Origin: Prorocentrum cordatum
Lineage: Eukaryota; Sar; Dinophyceae; Prorocentrales; Prorocentraceae
Direction: 5' to 3'
Assembly: GCA_963575745.1 (NCBI GenBank)
Contig: CAUYUJ010000337.1
Location: 425,730-489,729, forward strand
Length of the DNA: 64,000 bases
In this document: positions 18,698-26,530 of the stretch, piece after piece
Layout of the letters: every line of letters begins with the position of its first letter
How positions within the stretch are numbered: position 1 is the stretch's first letter
Position numbers and translations under genes: made by a program
Notes under the pieces: model-generated
Told to the model about the DNA's origin: nothing
The model's input: the letters and a program-made list of their open reading frames with translations, nothing else
The model's database searches: none

Positions 18698-21571
18698 TTC
18701 AGGCTGTTCGTCGTGTACTTCTGGTTGCACGGCGAGTTCTGGAGCTGGATCTGCAGCGCGATCTGGATCTTCTTGGGCTGGTATTTGAGCATGAGCGGGG
18801 TCAGCGGCAGCAGCTGAGTCAGAAACAGGCGCGGGCAGCCCGGGAAGGTCTCCCCCCGAAGGTGCTGGTGCTGAACCGCTGCCTGAGGCGCCCCCACTTG
18901 TCGTATATTCTTCATCTCCTTGCCGTCGGCGAATCCACTCAAAGGTAGCATGAGCGCGGCGATTGTGTGGGGTATCTTCGATGTTCCCGAAGTTGTGCTG
19001 CGTGATAGCCGTCGGCGGAGGTGGTAGTGCTGGCGGAACGTTTTCTATTCGCGGGCGTTTCTTCGGCGTTTCGCCCGTGAGGTCGATGAATGTATCTCCA
19101 TCTCCTCCTTGATCTGATGGTGGTAATCCGCCTCCACCGCCGTCTCTTCCTTCATGTGGTGGTCCTTCGTCCCCTCCTCCTGGTCCTGGTGGCCGTGGTC
19201 CGTCAGGAGGTGGGGGTTGGTCAGCTGGTGGTTGTCCTGGCGGTGGTGGTGGCTGGTTGCCGTTCATGGCGTTGAGCACCTGTCCCCAGGGCACGAGCTC
19301 TGAGGCAGTAGCGTGTCGTAAATGTCCTCGGTTGACCTTGACGGTGGTGGAACGGTGGCTGACCCATACGTTCGATGTGCCCTCGAAGCCGATGATGATG
19401 CCGGGTCCGTGCCACTGCAAAGCCCACTCGCGCTTGGGCTTGCCGTTCCCCCTCCAGTAGTATACCTGGTCCCCCGTCTGGTAGACATCCGACGCGTGCT
19501 GAGCTCCATCCGCGCGCGATCGTGCGAGTAAAGCCCGGGATAGGGACTGGTTGAAACGCAGATGCTGGATAGACGTCTGGGCGGCCTTCATGATGGCAAT
19601 CCTCTCGGAGAAGGGCTTGTCGGAGACCACCCTCTCGTGTAGCGAGAGCCTCCCAGCGTTGTCCAGCAGGCAGTAGGGTAGTTGAAGGCCACGTCCGAGT
19701 ACCCACTGTGCCGGCGAATATCCACTGGCATTGACTGAGCTGTTCATAGCCCAGCAGACAGCGGCGAGCAGCCACTGGATCTTGTGGGCGTTCGCGGGCT
19801 GGTCGAACCTGATGCTGAACTGATCGATCAGCTTCCTGGCGTGGACCTTCCACATGCCGCCGTGCCTTTCCACGGTGGCGTTCTGTTGCGGCGTAGCCGC
19901 GGCAGTAGTCATAAGGCGGCAGCCCATGTCCTCGAGTTCCTTCGAGAACTCCCTCTCAAACTCGCCTCCTCCATCGAAAAGTACCCGTTGTGGTGCCCCA
20001 AACGGTGTAATCCAAACCTGCAAAAGCCTCGCGAATACAACCGAAGGGTGTCTCGAAGAAACTGTACCACATAAGGTAAATCCAGAAGCGAGGTCGACCA
20101 CATTGAGGAAAACCAACTGGTTGCCGGCGTAGTCGGCAAGAGTGAACAAGTCCACTCCGATGGAATCGTTGAAGTCCCTATCTAGCTTGATTCTCCCAGG
20201 TAGGTGCGGTAGGGGTCGCTGATGGGCGGCGCAGACTTCGCAGTACAAGTTGAGAGCCATCTCGACCGCTCTTTGGGATCCACCCGTCACTCGGATAGCC
20301 CGGGCCAGCGCGTCGTTGGCAGGGTGTCCCGTGTTGACGTGGAGCTGCAATATGGCGGACTTGAGCGTCCGCTCCTCCGCTGCCGTTAAGGCTGGCTCGG
20401 CAGGGGCTGCCGGGGCAGGCACTGTCCTTCTCGCGGCTCTCCGTCTCGCTGGTTCCGCGGGGTTTGCCTCGCGGTGCTCGGTCTTGTTCGTCTTGCGAAG
20501 CTGCTTGACCAGCGCGGCGACGAGCTTATCGGTGTAGTTCTCGCTGTCCTTGGCAAGCTTGCCGCGGGCCTCGACGTGCTGGTGTAGGCCGTCGCAAAGC
20601 TTGTGCAGCGAGTTGTCGATCCCGTAGTGGTCGGTGATGATCCTCCACGGCTTCTTGATCGCGTCCCCCCTCTTTGTCTGCAGGCCGTAGGCGCAGCCAT
20701 CGAAATCGATGATGCGCGGGAGCTGGTCCTTCAGCTTCTTCGCGGTGTAGTTCTTCTTCTGGTCCCAGCCGTCGCAGTAGCGCGGCCACTCGAAGGAGGC
20801 CGCGAGCTGGCTGCCGAACTCCTTCCGCAGGCGGCTCATTGACTTCAGGAAAAGGTCGATCATCCTCGCGGAATGCTTCCGATCCTTCTCCAGCTTCTCG
20901 GCCTTGCCGGGGTCGATCTTCAGGATGATGCGCTGCAACGCGGTCCAGGGCGTGCATGGAAATGCGGCGTGGACCCGTGCGCTCTGGCCCTTCCGCAGGT
21001 TCTTCCGGATCTTGCCCTCGAGCTCCTCGCAGATGGGCTTCCGAGAAAGGTCGTACCCAGGAAGACCGCAACGTACAGCAGCTCCTCCACTCTTGGTCCA
21101 CTTCGCACTGAGCTTGCTGTCGGGGTTGCAGCACCACTCGTAGAGGATGGTGGCGTTGCTAGAGATTTCGCTCGAGCTCATAGTTGACTTGGCCAGGTCT
21201 GCCTTGAGCGCCTGGCTGACCGTGTGCGGCTTGTCGCCGCTCTTGTTGGTGACGATGGCCGACCGCTTGCCGGCGGTCAGCTGCAGCTTCGTCCCCTTCT
21301 TGAGCTGACGTACCTTCATCTGCTCTTCCTCCACGACGTTGACCTCCTTCGGCTCGTTGTCGTTCTTGATGTCCAGCGTGACCGAGTTGCCGAAAACACA
21401 CTCGGAGCAGAGGCCGAGGTGGCAACAGTCTGCGTAGGACTTGGTGCCGCAGGCCACGCAGTCGTCAAGGGACTCGGCGATGCAGGTAGCAGGCGAAATC
21501 GCTGTTGGAACAAACGTCGGCGGCGCGACCGCCGTCGAACAGCAGACCAACGCAGAGCTCACGGCGGCCAT
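18698..21571 (-). CDS. Copia-B Pol, first segment: methyltransferase-like domain plus integrase
   Basis: The listed start is the first ATG; the frame is open back to 21931, overlapping Gag by about 370 bases in the -1 frame. Residues ~140-350 form a domain resembling class I/C5 methyltransferases. It has LYEWCCNPDSKL (C147-C148, motif I-like), FPCTPW (C206, motif IV-like), FEWPRYCDGW (E261, motif VI-like), then DGCAYGL (C293) and IKKPWRIIT. Key motif text differs from canonical DNMTs, so activity is unknown. An HHCC zinc site (HVNTGH ... CEVC) and an integrase core follow: D474 (GVDLF), D533 (FDGGGEF) and E568 (TVERHGG), 34 residues between the last two. A Pro/Gly/Asp-rich linker precedes the TAA. 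Confidence 0.9.
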
Positions 21572-23979
21572 GAGCCTTGAGCTGCCACCGCGTCGCTGTT
21601 GAAGTCGCCTCGGTACGTTGAGCTCCTTCTTGGGATGAGCCTCGTGATGTTCTCGAGCAGGTTGCTCGCCTTCGTAGTGAGGTTGACCGCGGGCTTCGGG
21701 GCTGGCCTCGTGGCGACGGCCTTGGTACCGACAGCCTTCGGTCCGAACTCGCGGCCCGCGCCCTTGATGGCGAGCCAGGCCTCCGGGTGGAGGTCGATCG
21801 CGGGATGTCCCGCGCTGCTCGTGATGAGCTTCTGGGAATGGTTCCCGATGCGGATCTGCCCCCTCCAGAGCGAGATGTCGATCTTGCTCGGCTGAATGAA
21901 GTCCCGGCCGATAAGCAGGCCGAGCGTGGGGCTATCCACAATTTTGAACACTATGCGGCCAGCGCGTCCGCACAGCACGAGTGGGGCTGTGACGCGCAGC
22001 TTGCTCGGGAGCGTGCCGCCGTTCCCGAACCTGTAGACTTCGTTCTCGGGCTCCTCCAGGATCTGGTCGGCCAGACCCATCTTGGTGAGCTTCTCCTTGT
22101 ACTGCTTGCACCAGCTGAGCCCGCCAACGCAGAACAGGCAGGCAGTGTCGATCACGCCGACACCGTCGTCGTTGGGCTTCTCGCCGGCGTTGGCGGCGTT
22201 CACGGTGGGCAAATCGGGCACCACGCGCTCGGAGACCAGGGTCTCGGGTGGCGGAGTGACCGGACCTTCTGGATGAAGAATCACCTCCTCGTCGCCGAAC
22301 TCCACGTGGTTCTGATCGTGGACCTGCTCGGCGATGTTGGCCTGGCGGTGCGAGCGACCTCCGCCGCCTCGTCCTCCGCCCTTCTGCTTGGAATTCGGGG
22401 CGAACTTCCGAGCGCCTGGTGTCGGGCACTCCTTGTCACCGGTCCAGTGCCCCGCCTCGCCGCAGTCCCAGCACTTGGAGTTATTCTTGCGCTGGTCCAC
22501 GCGGCCCTGTAGCTTGCCCGCGGGTCGGCGCTTGGGCGAAGCCTTCCCGCGGCCCTTGATGGCCTCCCGGGCCGACCGCATGGTCGCCATGGCTTCGGGA
22601 ATCGCGGCGAGCTCCGCCGCGGCGGCCTCCACCTTGGCAGAGTCGCCCCTGTCGAACACCTCGCCGAGGTCGTAGTTGGACTGCTCCAGCTCGGCGCTGA
22701 AAGCCTCGAGCTCCTGGCGCGCGATGTCCTGGACGTCTGCCTCCGCGTCGTTGTCGTCGCCGTCCTCCGAGTCCTCGTGCTCGTCCTCTGGCTCGTCGGC
22801 GACGTTGGCTGAACGTGCTCGGCTTGGCGATGAGCGCTGCCAACTACTGTTTGATCGCTGCGGCCACGGTCGTGACGGCAAGCTGGCATGCCGTTCCGAC
22901 GTATGGATATCAGGGAACACGCGCACCAGCAGGCCCCTGATGTGCTGAAATGAGTAATGCTCGTCCGGCAAGTTGCCTACGACGCGCTCACGGCGCTCGG
23001 CCGTGAGCCTGGCCTTGCGCAGCAGGAACCAGCCGGCCACGTCGTCAAGCGTAGTGAGGTCAACCTCGTTCTCGCGTAGTTGTTGTAGTCCCGCTTCGAA
23101 TCGCACGAGCCAGTCCGTCATGCGTTCTCCACGGCGGCGATGATGCTGAGTCGACTCGAAGAACTTCTCTAGCGTCTCTCCCTTCTGTACCGGCTTCTGC
23201 TGGCCTAGGTTTGTCTCGAGATGCTTCAGCACATTCTCGATGCCGTTCTGGTTCCGATCGCGCTTCTTCTCGTTTGCCTCCTCAATGTCGGCGTCCGGCG
23301 GCGGGTGGAGTTCCTGCTCCGTCATGTTGAGGGCAGCCGATCTGGCGGTACCCGTCAACTTCAAGACTAACTTCGATGCCAGGCTTTGTGTCACTTCCAG
23401 GTTCCCGCTGAACTTCCACACTTTAACTTCTTGCTTGTAATCTCGCCACTTCGCTGGATCTCCATTCCAGCTTGGTATCACTGACTGGTTGTGATTGAAC
23501 TCCGTCATTTTGTCTACGGATGAACTGCAAGGAATACCAGAATACGAAATGAAATTGAAACCAAACTCGATGCCGTAATCGATGTCGGCGCCTGCCGTGT
23601 CGATGAGCTGGTAGGGGATGTAGGCGTTGGGCTTGTCGCTGTCGCTGACGGCGCTGATGCTGAAGATGTCGGCGCGTGCCGATGTAGGGGATAGGCTGTA
23701 GGGGATCTCGGCGCTTGCCGATGTTGGAGGTAGGCTTCCGGTGAAGTCGCTGACGTCACTGGTGCTGTCGCAGACGGTGTTGAACTTGTAGAGGCAGGTG
23801 CTGGCGTCGCTGACGCTGTCGCTGAACTCGTAGGGGTAGGCGCTGGCGTCGCAGACGCTGGCGTGGGAGAAAGTGTTCGGGATGTCGGCGCTTGCCGAGG
23901 CAGAGAGCTGGCAGGGGATGTAGGTATTGGGCTCTGCGCTGTCGCTGACGGCGCTGATCACGAATGTGAAGATGAGCAC
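21559..23979 (-). CDS. Copia-B Gag and aspartic protease
   Basis: The open frame is 806 codons, but the Gag proper probably starts at the Met coded at 23508 (MTEFNHNQSVIPSWNGDPAK), giving about 650 residues. The first 157 codons are a Ser/Ala/Asp-rich stretch with internal repeats (ISAVSDSAEPNTYIP, then ISAVSDSDKPNAYIP) that may be untranslated leader. The capsid-like region is followed by an acidic segment, a basic KGRGKASPKRR region and a zinc knuckle CWDCGEAGHWTGDKEC. Its last spacer is six residues, where four is usual. The protease has VGVIDTACLF (Asp-Thr-Ala) and later LLIGRDF. The products package element RNA and process the polyprotein. It ends in TGA inside the Pol overlap. Confidence 0.88.
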   Translation of the reverse strand: MLIFTFVISAVSDSAEPNTYIPCQLSASASADIPNTFSHASVCDASAYPYEFSDSVSDASTCLYKFNTVCDSTSDVSDFTGSLPPTSASAEIPYSLSPTSARADIFSISAVSDSDKPNAYIPYQLIDTAGADIDYGIEFGFNFISYSGIPCSSSVDKMTEFNHNQSVIPSWNGDPAKWRDYKQEVKVWKFSGNLEVTQSLASKLVLKLTGTARSAALNMTEQELHPPPDADIEEANEKKRDRNQNGIENVLKHLETNLGQQKPVQKGETLEKFFESTQHHRRRGERMTDWLVRFEAGLQQLRENEVDLTTLDDVAGWFLLRKARLTAERRERVVGNLPDEHYSFQHIRGLLVRVFPDIHTSERHASLPSRPWPQRSNSSWQRSSPSRARSANVADEPEDEHEDSEDGDDNDAEADVQDIARQELEAFSAELEQSNYDLGEVFDRGDSAKVEAAAAELAAIPEAMATMRSAREAIKGRGKASPKRRPAGKLQGRVDQRKNNSKCWDCGEAGHWTGDKECPTPGARKFAPNSKQKGGGRGGGGRSHRQANIAEQVHDQNHVEFGDEEVILHPEGPVTPPPETLVSERVVPDLPTVNAANAGEKPNDDGVGVIDTACLFCVGGLSWCKQYKEKLTKMGLADQILEEPENEVYRFGNGGTLPSKLRVTAPLVLCGRAGRIVFKIVDSPTLGLLIGRDFIQPSKIDISLWRGQIRIGNHSQKLITSSAGHPAIDLHPEAWLAIKGAGREFGPKAVGTKAVATRPAPKPAVNLTTKASNLLENITRLIPRRSSTYRGDFNSDAVAAQGSWPP

Positions 23980-24082
23980 TGCGCGGCGGCAGAGCTGGAC
24001 GGCGCTGGCCGTCGATTCCGTGGGCAGACGAGTCGCAGACGTCGTCGTGGAATATGTAAGGCCCGAAGGCCGGGGCAGCGAG

Positions 24083-24100
24083 CCTCGCTCCTAGCTACCA
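24083..24100 (-). other. Copia-B primer-binding site
   Basis: One base after the 5' LTR the minus strand reads TGGTAGCTAGGAGC. TGG plus a tRNA-3'-end complement is the expected tRNA primer site, and the first seven bases TGGTAGC are the same in Copia-C. An initiator tRNA-Met primer is likely by analogy with other Copia elements. Confidence 0.75.
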
Positions 24101-24101
24101 C

Positions 24102-24293
24102 TGTGATATGGAAGACCCGCAGGGTCGGATATCGCTGATATCGTTTGTCGAATGATCGCGCGGCGAATCAATCTGCGTAGCTCTAAGGCCAAGGGCCCTA
24201 GTATAAGTTCCGAACCAAAACAGGCAGCGGGAAGAAGGGTGAGAGCAGCAGGAGCAGGGGCAGGAAAGGCTCGGGGAATGAGCGGAAATCACA
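24102..24293 (-). repeat. Copia-B 5' LTR
   Basis: 192 bp, 190 of 192 bases identical to 15118-15309. Read on minus it begins TGTGATTTCC and ends CATATCACA. It would hold the promoter and, in its copy, the polyadenylation signal; I see no clear TATA box. Confidence 0.95.
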
Positions 24294-25970
24294 CCCTTTC
24301 GGGGACCCCCACCACGTCTGACATTCTCAGCCTCCTGAGGCGTCTGGGCATAGGTTTTTTCGTACGTTTTGACAGCTCCCCACACTGCAAAATCCTCGCC
24401 GGCACGCCCTCCGGGACCCCCACCACGTCTGACATTCTCAGCCTCCTGAGGCATGTGGGCATAATTTTTCTAAAAGTTAAGAACCCCCCACACTGCAAAA
24501 TCCTCGCTGGCACCTCCCCCGAGTCCCCCACCACGTCTGACATTCTCAACCTCCTGAGGCCTCTGGGCATAAATTTTTCGTAAAATTCAACAGCCCCCCA
24601 CACTGCAACATCCTCGCCGGCACCCTCTCCGGGACCCCCACCACGTCTGACATTCTCTGCCTCCTGAGTCGTCTGGGCATAAGTTTTTTCATCCGCCGGC
24701 ACCCCCCCGCGGGACCCCCACCACGTCTGACATTCTCAGCCTCCTGAAGCCTCTGGCCAACGTCTGACATTCTCAGTTTCCTGAGGCCTCTGGGAATAGG
24801 TTTTTTCGTAAGTTTTGAGAGCCCCCCACATTGCAAAGTCCTCGCCAGCCCCTCCCCCGAGTCCACCACCACGTCTGACATTCCCAGCCTCTTGAAGCCT
24901 CTGGGCATAAGTTTTGTTGTAAGTTTCAAGAGCCCCCCACACTGCAAAATGCTCGCCGGCACGCCCTCCGGGACCCCCACCACGTCTGACATTCTCAACC
25001 TCCTGAGGCCTCTTGGAATACATAGGTTTTCTTCGTAGGTTTTAAGAGCCCACCACACCGCAAAATTCTCGCCGGCACCCTTTCCGGGACCCCCACCACG
25101 TCTGACATTCTCAGCCTCCTGAGGCGTCTGGGGATAGGTTTTTTCGTAAGTTCCAAAAGGAGACGGGAAAACGGGGGGATCGTATTTTTCGTAAATTTTG
25201 ACAGCTCCCCACACTGCAAAATCCTCGCTGGCACCTCCCCCGGGACCCCCACCACGTCTGACATTCCCAACCTCCTGAAGCCTCTGGCCATAAGTCTTTT
25301 CGTAGGTTTTAAGAGCCCCCCACTCTGCAAAATCCTCGCCGGCCCCTCCCCCGAGTCCCCCACCACGTCTGACATTCTCAGCCTCATGAGGCCTCTGGGC
25401 ATAAGTATTTTTGTGTACATTTTAAGAGCCCCCCACACTGCAAAATCCTCGCCGGCACCCCCCCGGGACCCCCACCACGTCTGACATTCTCAGCCTCCTG
25501 AGGCGTCTGGGCATAAGATGTTTCATAAGTTTTAAAAGCCCCCCACACCGCAAAATCCTCGCCGGCACTCCTTCCGGGACACCTACCACGTCTGACATTC
25601 TCAGCCTCCTGACACCTCTGGGCACAAGAGCACCCCACAACGCAAAATCCTCGCCGGCACCCCCCCGGGACCCATCACCATGTCTGACATTCTCAGCCTC
25701 CTGGAGCCTCTGGGCATAGGTTTCTGGTTGTTTCTTAGGGGCACTCACTCTGCAAAATCCTCGCCGGCACCCCTCCCGGGACCCCCACCACGTCTGACAA
25801 TCCCAGCCTCCTGAGGCCTCTGGGTATACATATTTGTTCGTAGGTTTGAATAGCCCCACACACTGCAAAATCCTCGCCGGCCCCTTCTCCGGGACCCCCA
25901 CCACGTCTGACATTCTCAGCCTTCTGAGGCCTCCGGGGATAAGTTTTTTCCGTAAGTTCAAAAAGGAGAC
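24294..25970 (+). repeat. ~110-bp repeat family, main block (about 15 units)
   Basis: CCACCACGTCTGACATTC starts near 24309, 24420, 24529, 24639, 24719 and onward to about 25910. The usual period is 105-111 bp, with some truncated units (24719-24760). Units share the palindrome-rich CTCAGCCTCCTGAGGC and the phrase CACTGCAAAATCCTCGCCGG. Divergence between units is moderate. The first five bases are the right copy of the Copia-B target duplication. Frames in the array encode RRLRMSDVVG-type peptides and are not considered genes. Confidence 0.92.
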
Positions 25971-26117
25971 GGGGAGGAGGGAGGAACGAGGGAGGAGACC
26001 GAAGAAAGAGGGGCAAATGAAATCCAAAGCGCAGATTACGTGTGTACGGAGTCCTTCTGGCCACCGCGCAGCCTGCCCGAAGCCGCCTAAACACACAAAA
26101 CGCTGCAGGGAACCAAC
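25971..26117. other. Short unique spacer, no gene recognised
   Basis: A purine-rich 40-bp stretch (GGGGAGGAGGGAGGAACG) and unique DNA up to the Copia-C insertion site. Confidence 0.4.
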
Positions 26118-26122
26118 CAATC
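26118..26122. repeat. Target-site duplication CAATC, left copy of Copia-C
   Basis: Repeated exactly at 33466-33470, directly after the 3' LTR. Confidence 0.92.
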
Positions 26123-26410
26123 TGACTCCTGGAGGCCATCGTAGATCCTTGAAAGGTTATCAATCCCACTAAGTGGGATAGCGGCCTTTAGCAATGATGT
26201 GATAATGTGCGTCTAATGTCATGCATTGCAGCAACATGTTCTTAACGCAGTAGAACATGTTGGCGTCAGGGGCAGCAGTAGTGATGAGCTGCATGGAGTG
26301 CAGGAGTGATCAATCCCACAAAGTGGGATAGCGGATGGTTGCACTGTGCGTAACCATTGTGGCTCAAGTCATAATGGGCTCAGGCTTTAGAAAAGGACTT
26401 TCGCTTCTCA
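26123..26410 (+). repeat. Copia-C 5' LTR with three internal hairpins
   Basis: 288 bp, identical to 33178-33465 except for one C/T and one C/A difference. It contains two copies of a small hairpin (ATCCCAC, 3-base loop, GTGGGAT at 26163-26179 and 26313-26329). Between them lies a perfect 10-bp stem with a 9-base loop (26233-26261). The repeated GGGATAGCGG after each small hairpin suggests a duplicated module, perhaps a promoter or RNA element. Confidence 0.97.
26233..26261. other. Perfect 10-bp stem-loop in the Copia-C LTR
   Basis: Arms AACATGTTCT (26233-26242) and AGAACATGTT (26252-26261) are exact reverse complements around TAACGCAGT. It is conserved in the other LTR. It could act in RNA (termination, packaging, polyadenylation) or as a dimeric protein site; the sequence does not decide. 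Confidence 0.8.
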
Positions 26411-26425
26411 TGGTAGCGTGAGCAC
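26411..26425 (+). other. Copia-C primer-binding site
   Basis: TGGTAGCGTGAGCAC directly abuts the 5' LTR. It shares TGGTAGC with Copia-B and resembles the initiator-tRNA-Met primer sites of other Copia elements. Confidence 0.75.
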
Positions 26426-26530
26426 ACAGCCAGAGCCCATCCCGCAGGTGAGAGTTCGACGACGTGAGTTTCGTCACTGCCAACGATTTCGAACCATTCG
26501 TAGACGAGTTCCACGAGACGACAGGTAAGG

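Larger units (their letters stand above)
15118..24293 (-). mobile_element. Copia-B: complete LTR retrotransposon, 9176 bp
   Basis: Both LTRs (192 bp) are present, begin TG and end CA, and differ at two adjacent bases. They are flanked by the same 5-bp target duplication CCCTT (15113-15117 and 24294-24298). On the minus strand the order is 5' LTR, primer-binding site, Gag-protease, Pol with methyltransferase-like domain, integrase, reverse transcriptase, RNase H and a membrane-type tail, then polypurine tract and 3' LTR. It sits inside a ~110-bp repeat unit. The only coding lesion I see is one TAA in Pol. Two LTR differences point to a recent insertion. Confidence 0.97.

Noticed and set aside
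18190-18951. 253-codon minus-strand frame overlapping the Copia-B integrase-RT junction
   Set aside because: The Pol frame is open on both sides of a single TAA and encodes the expected linker; this alternative frame has no domain similarity.
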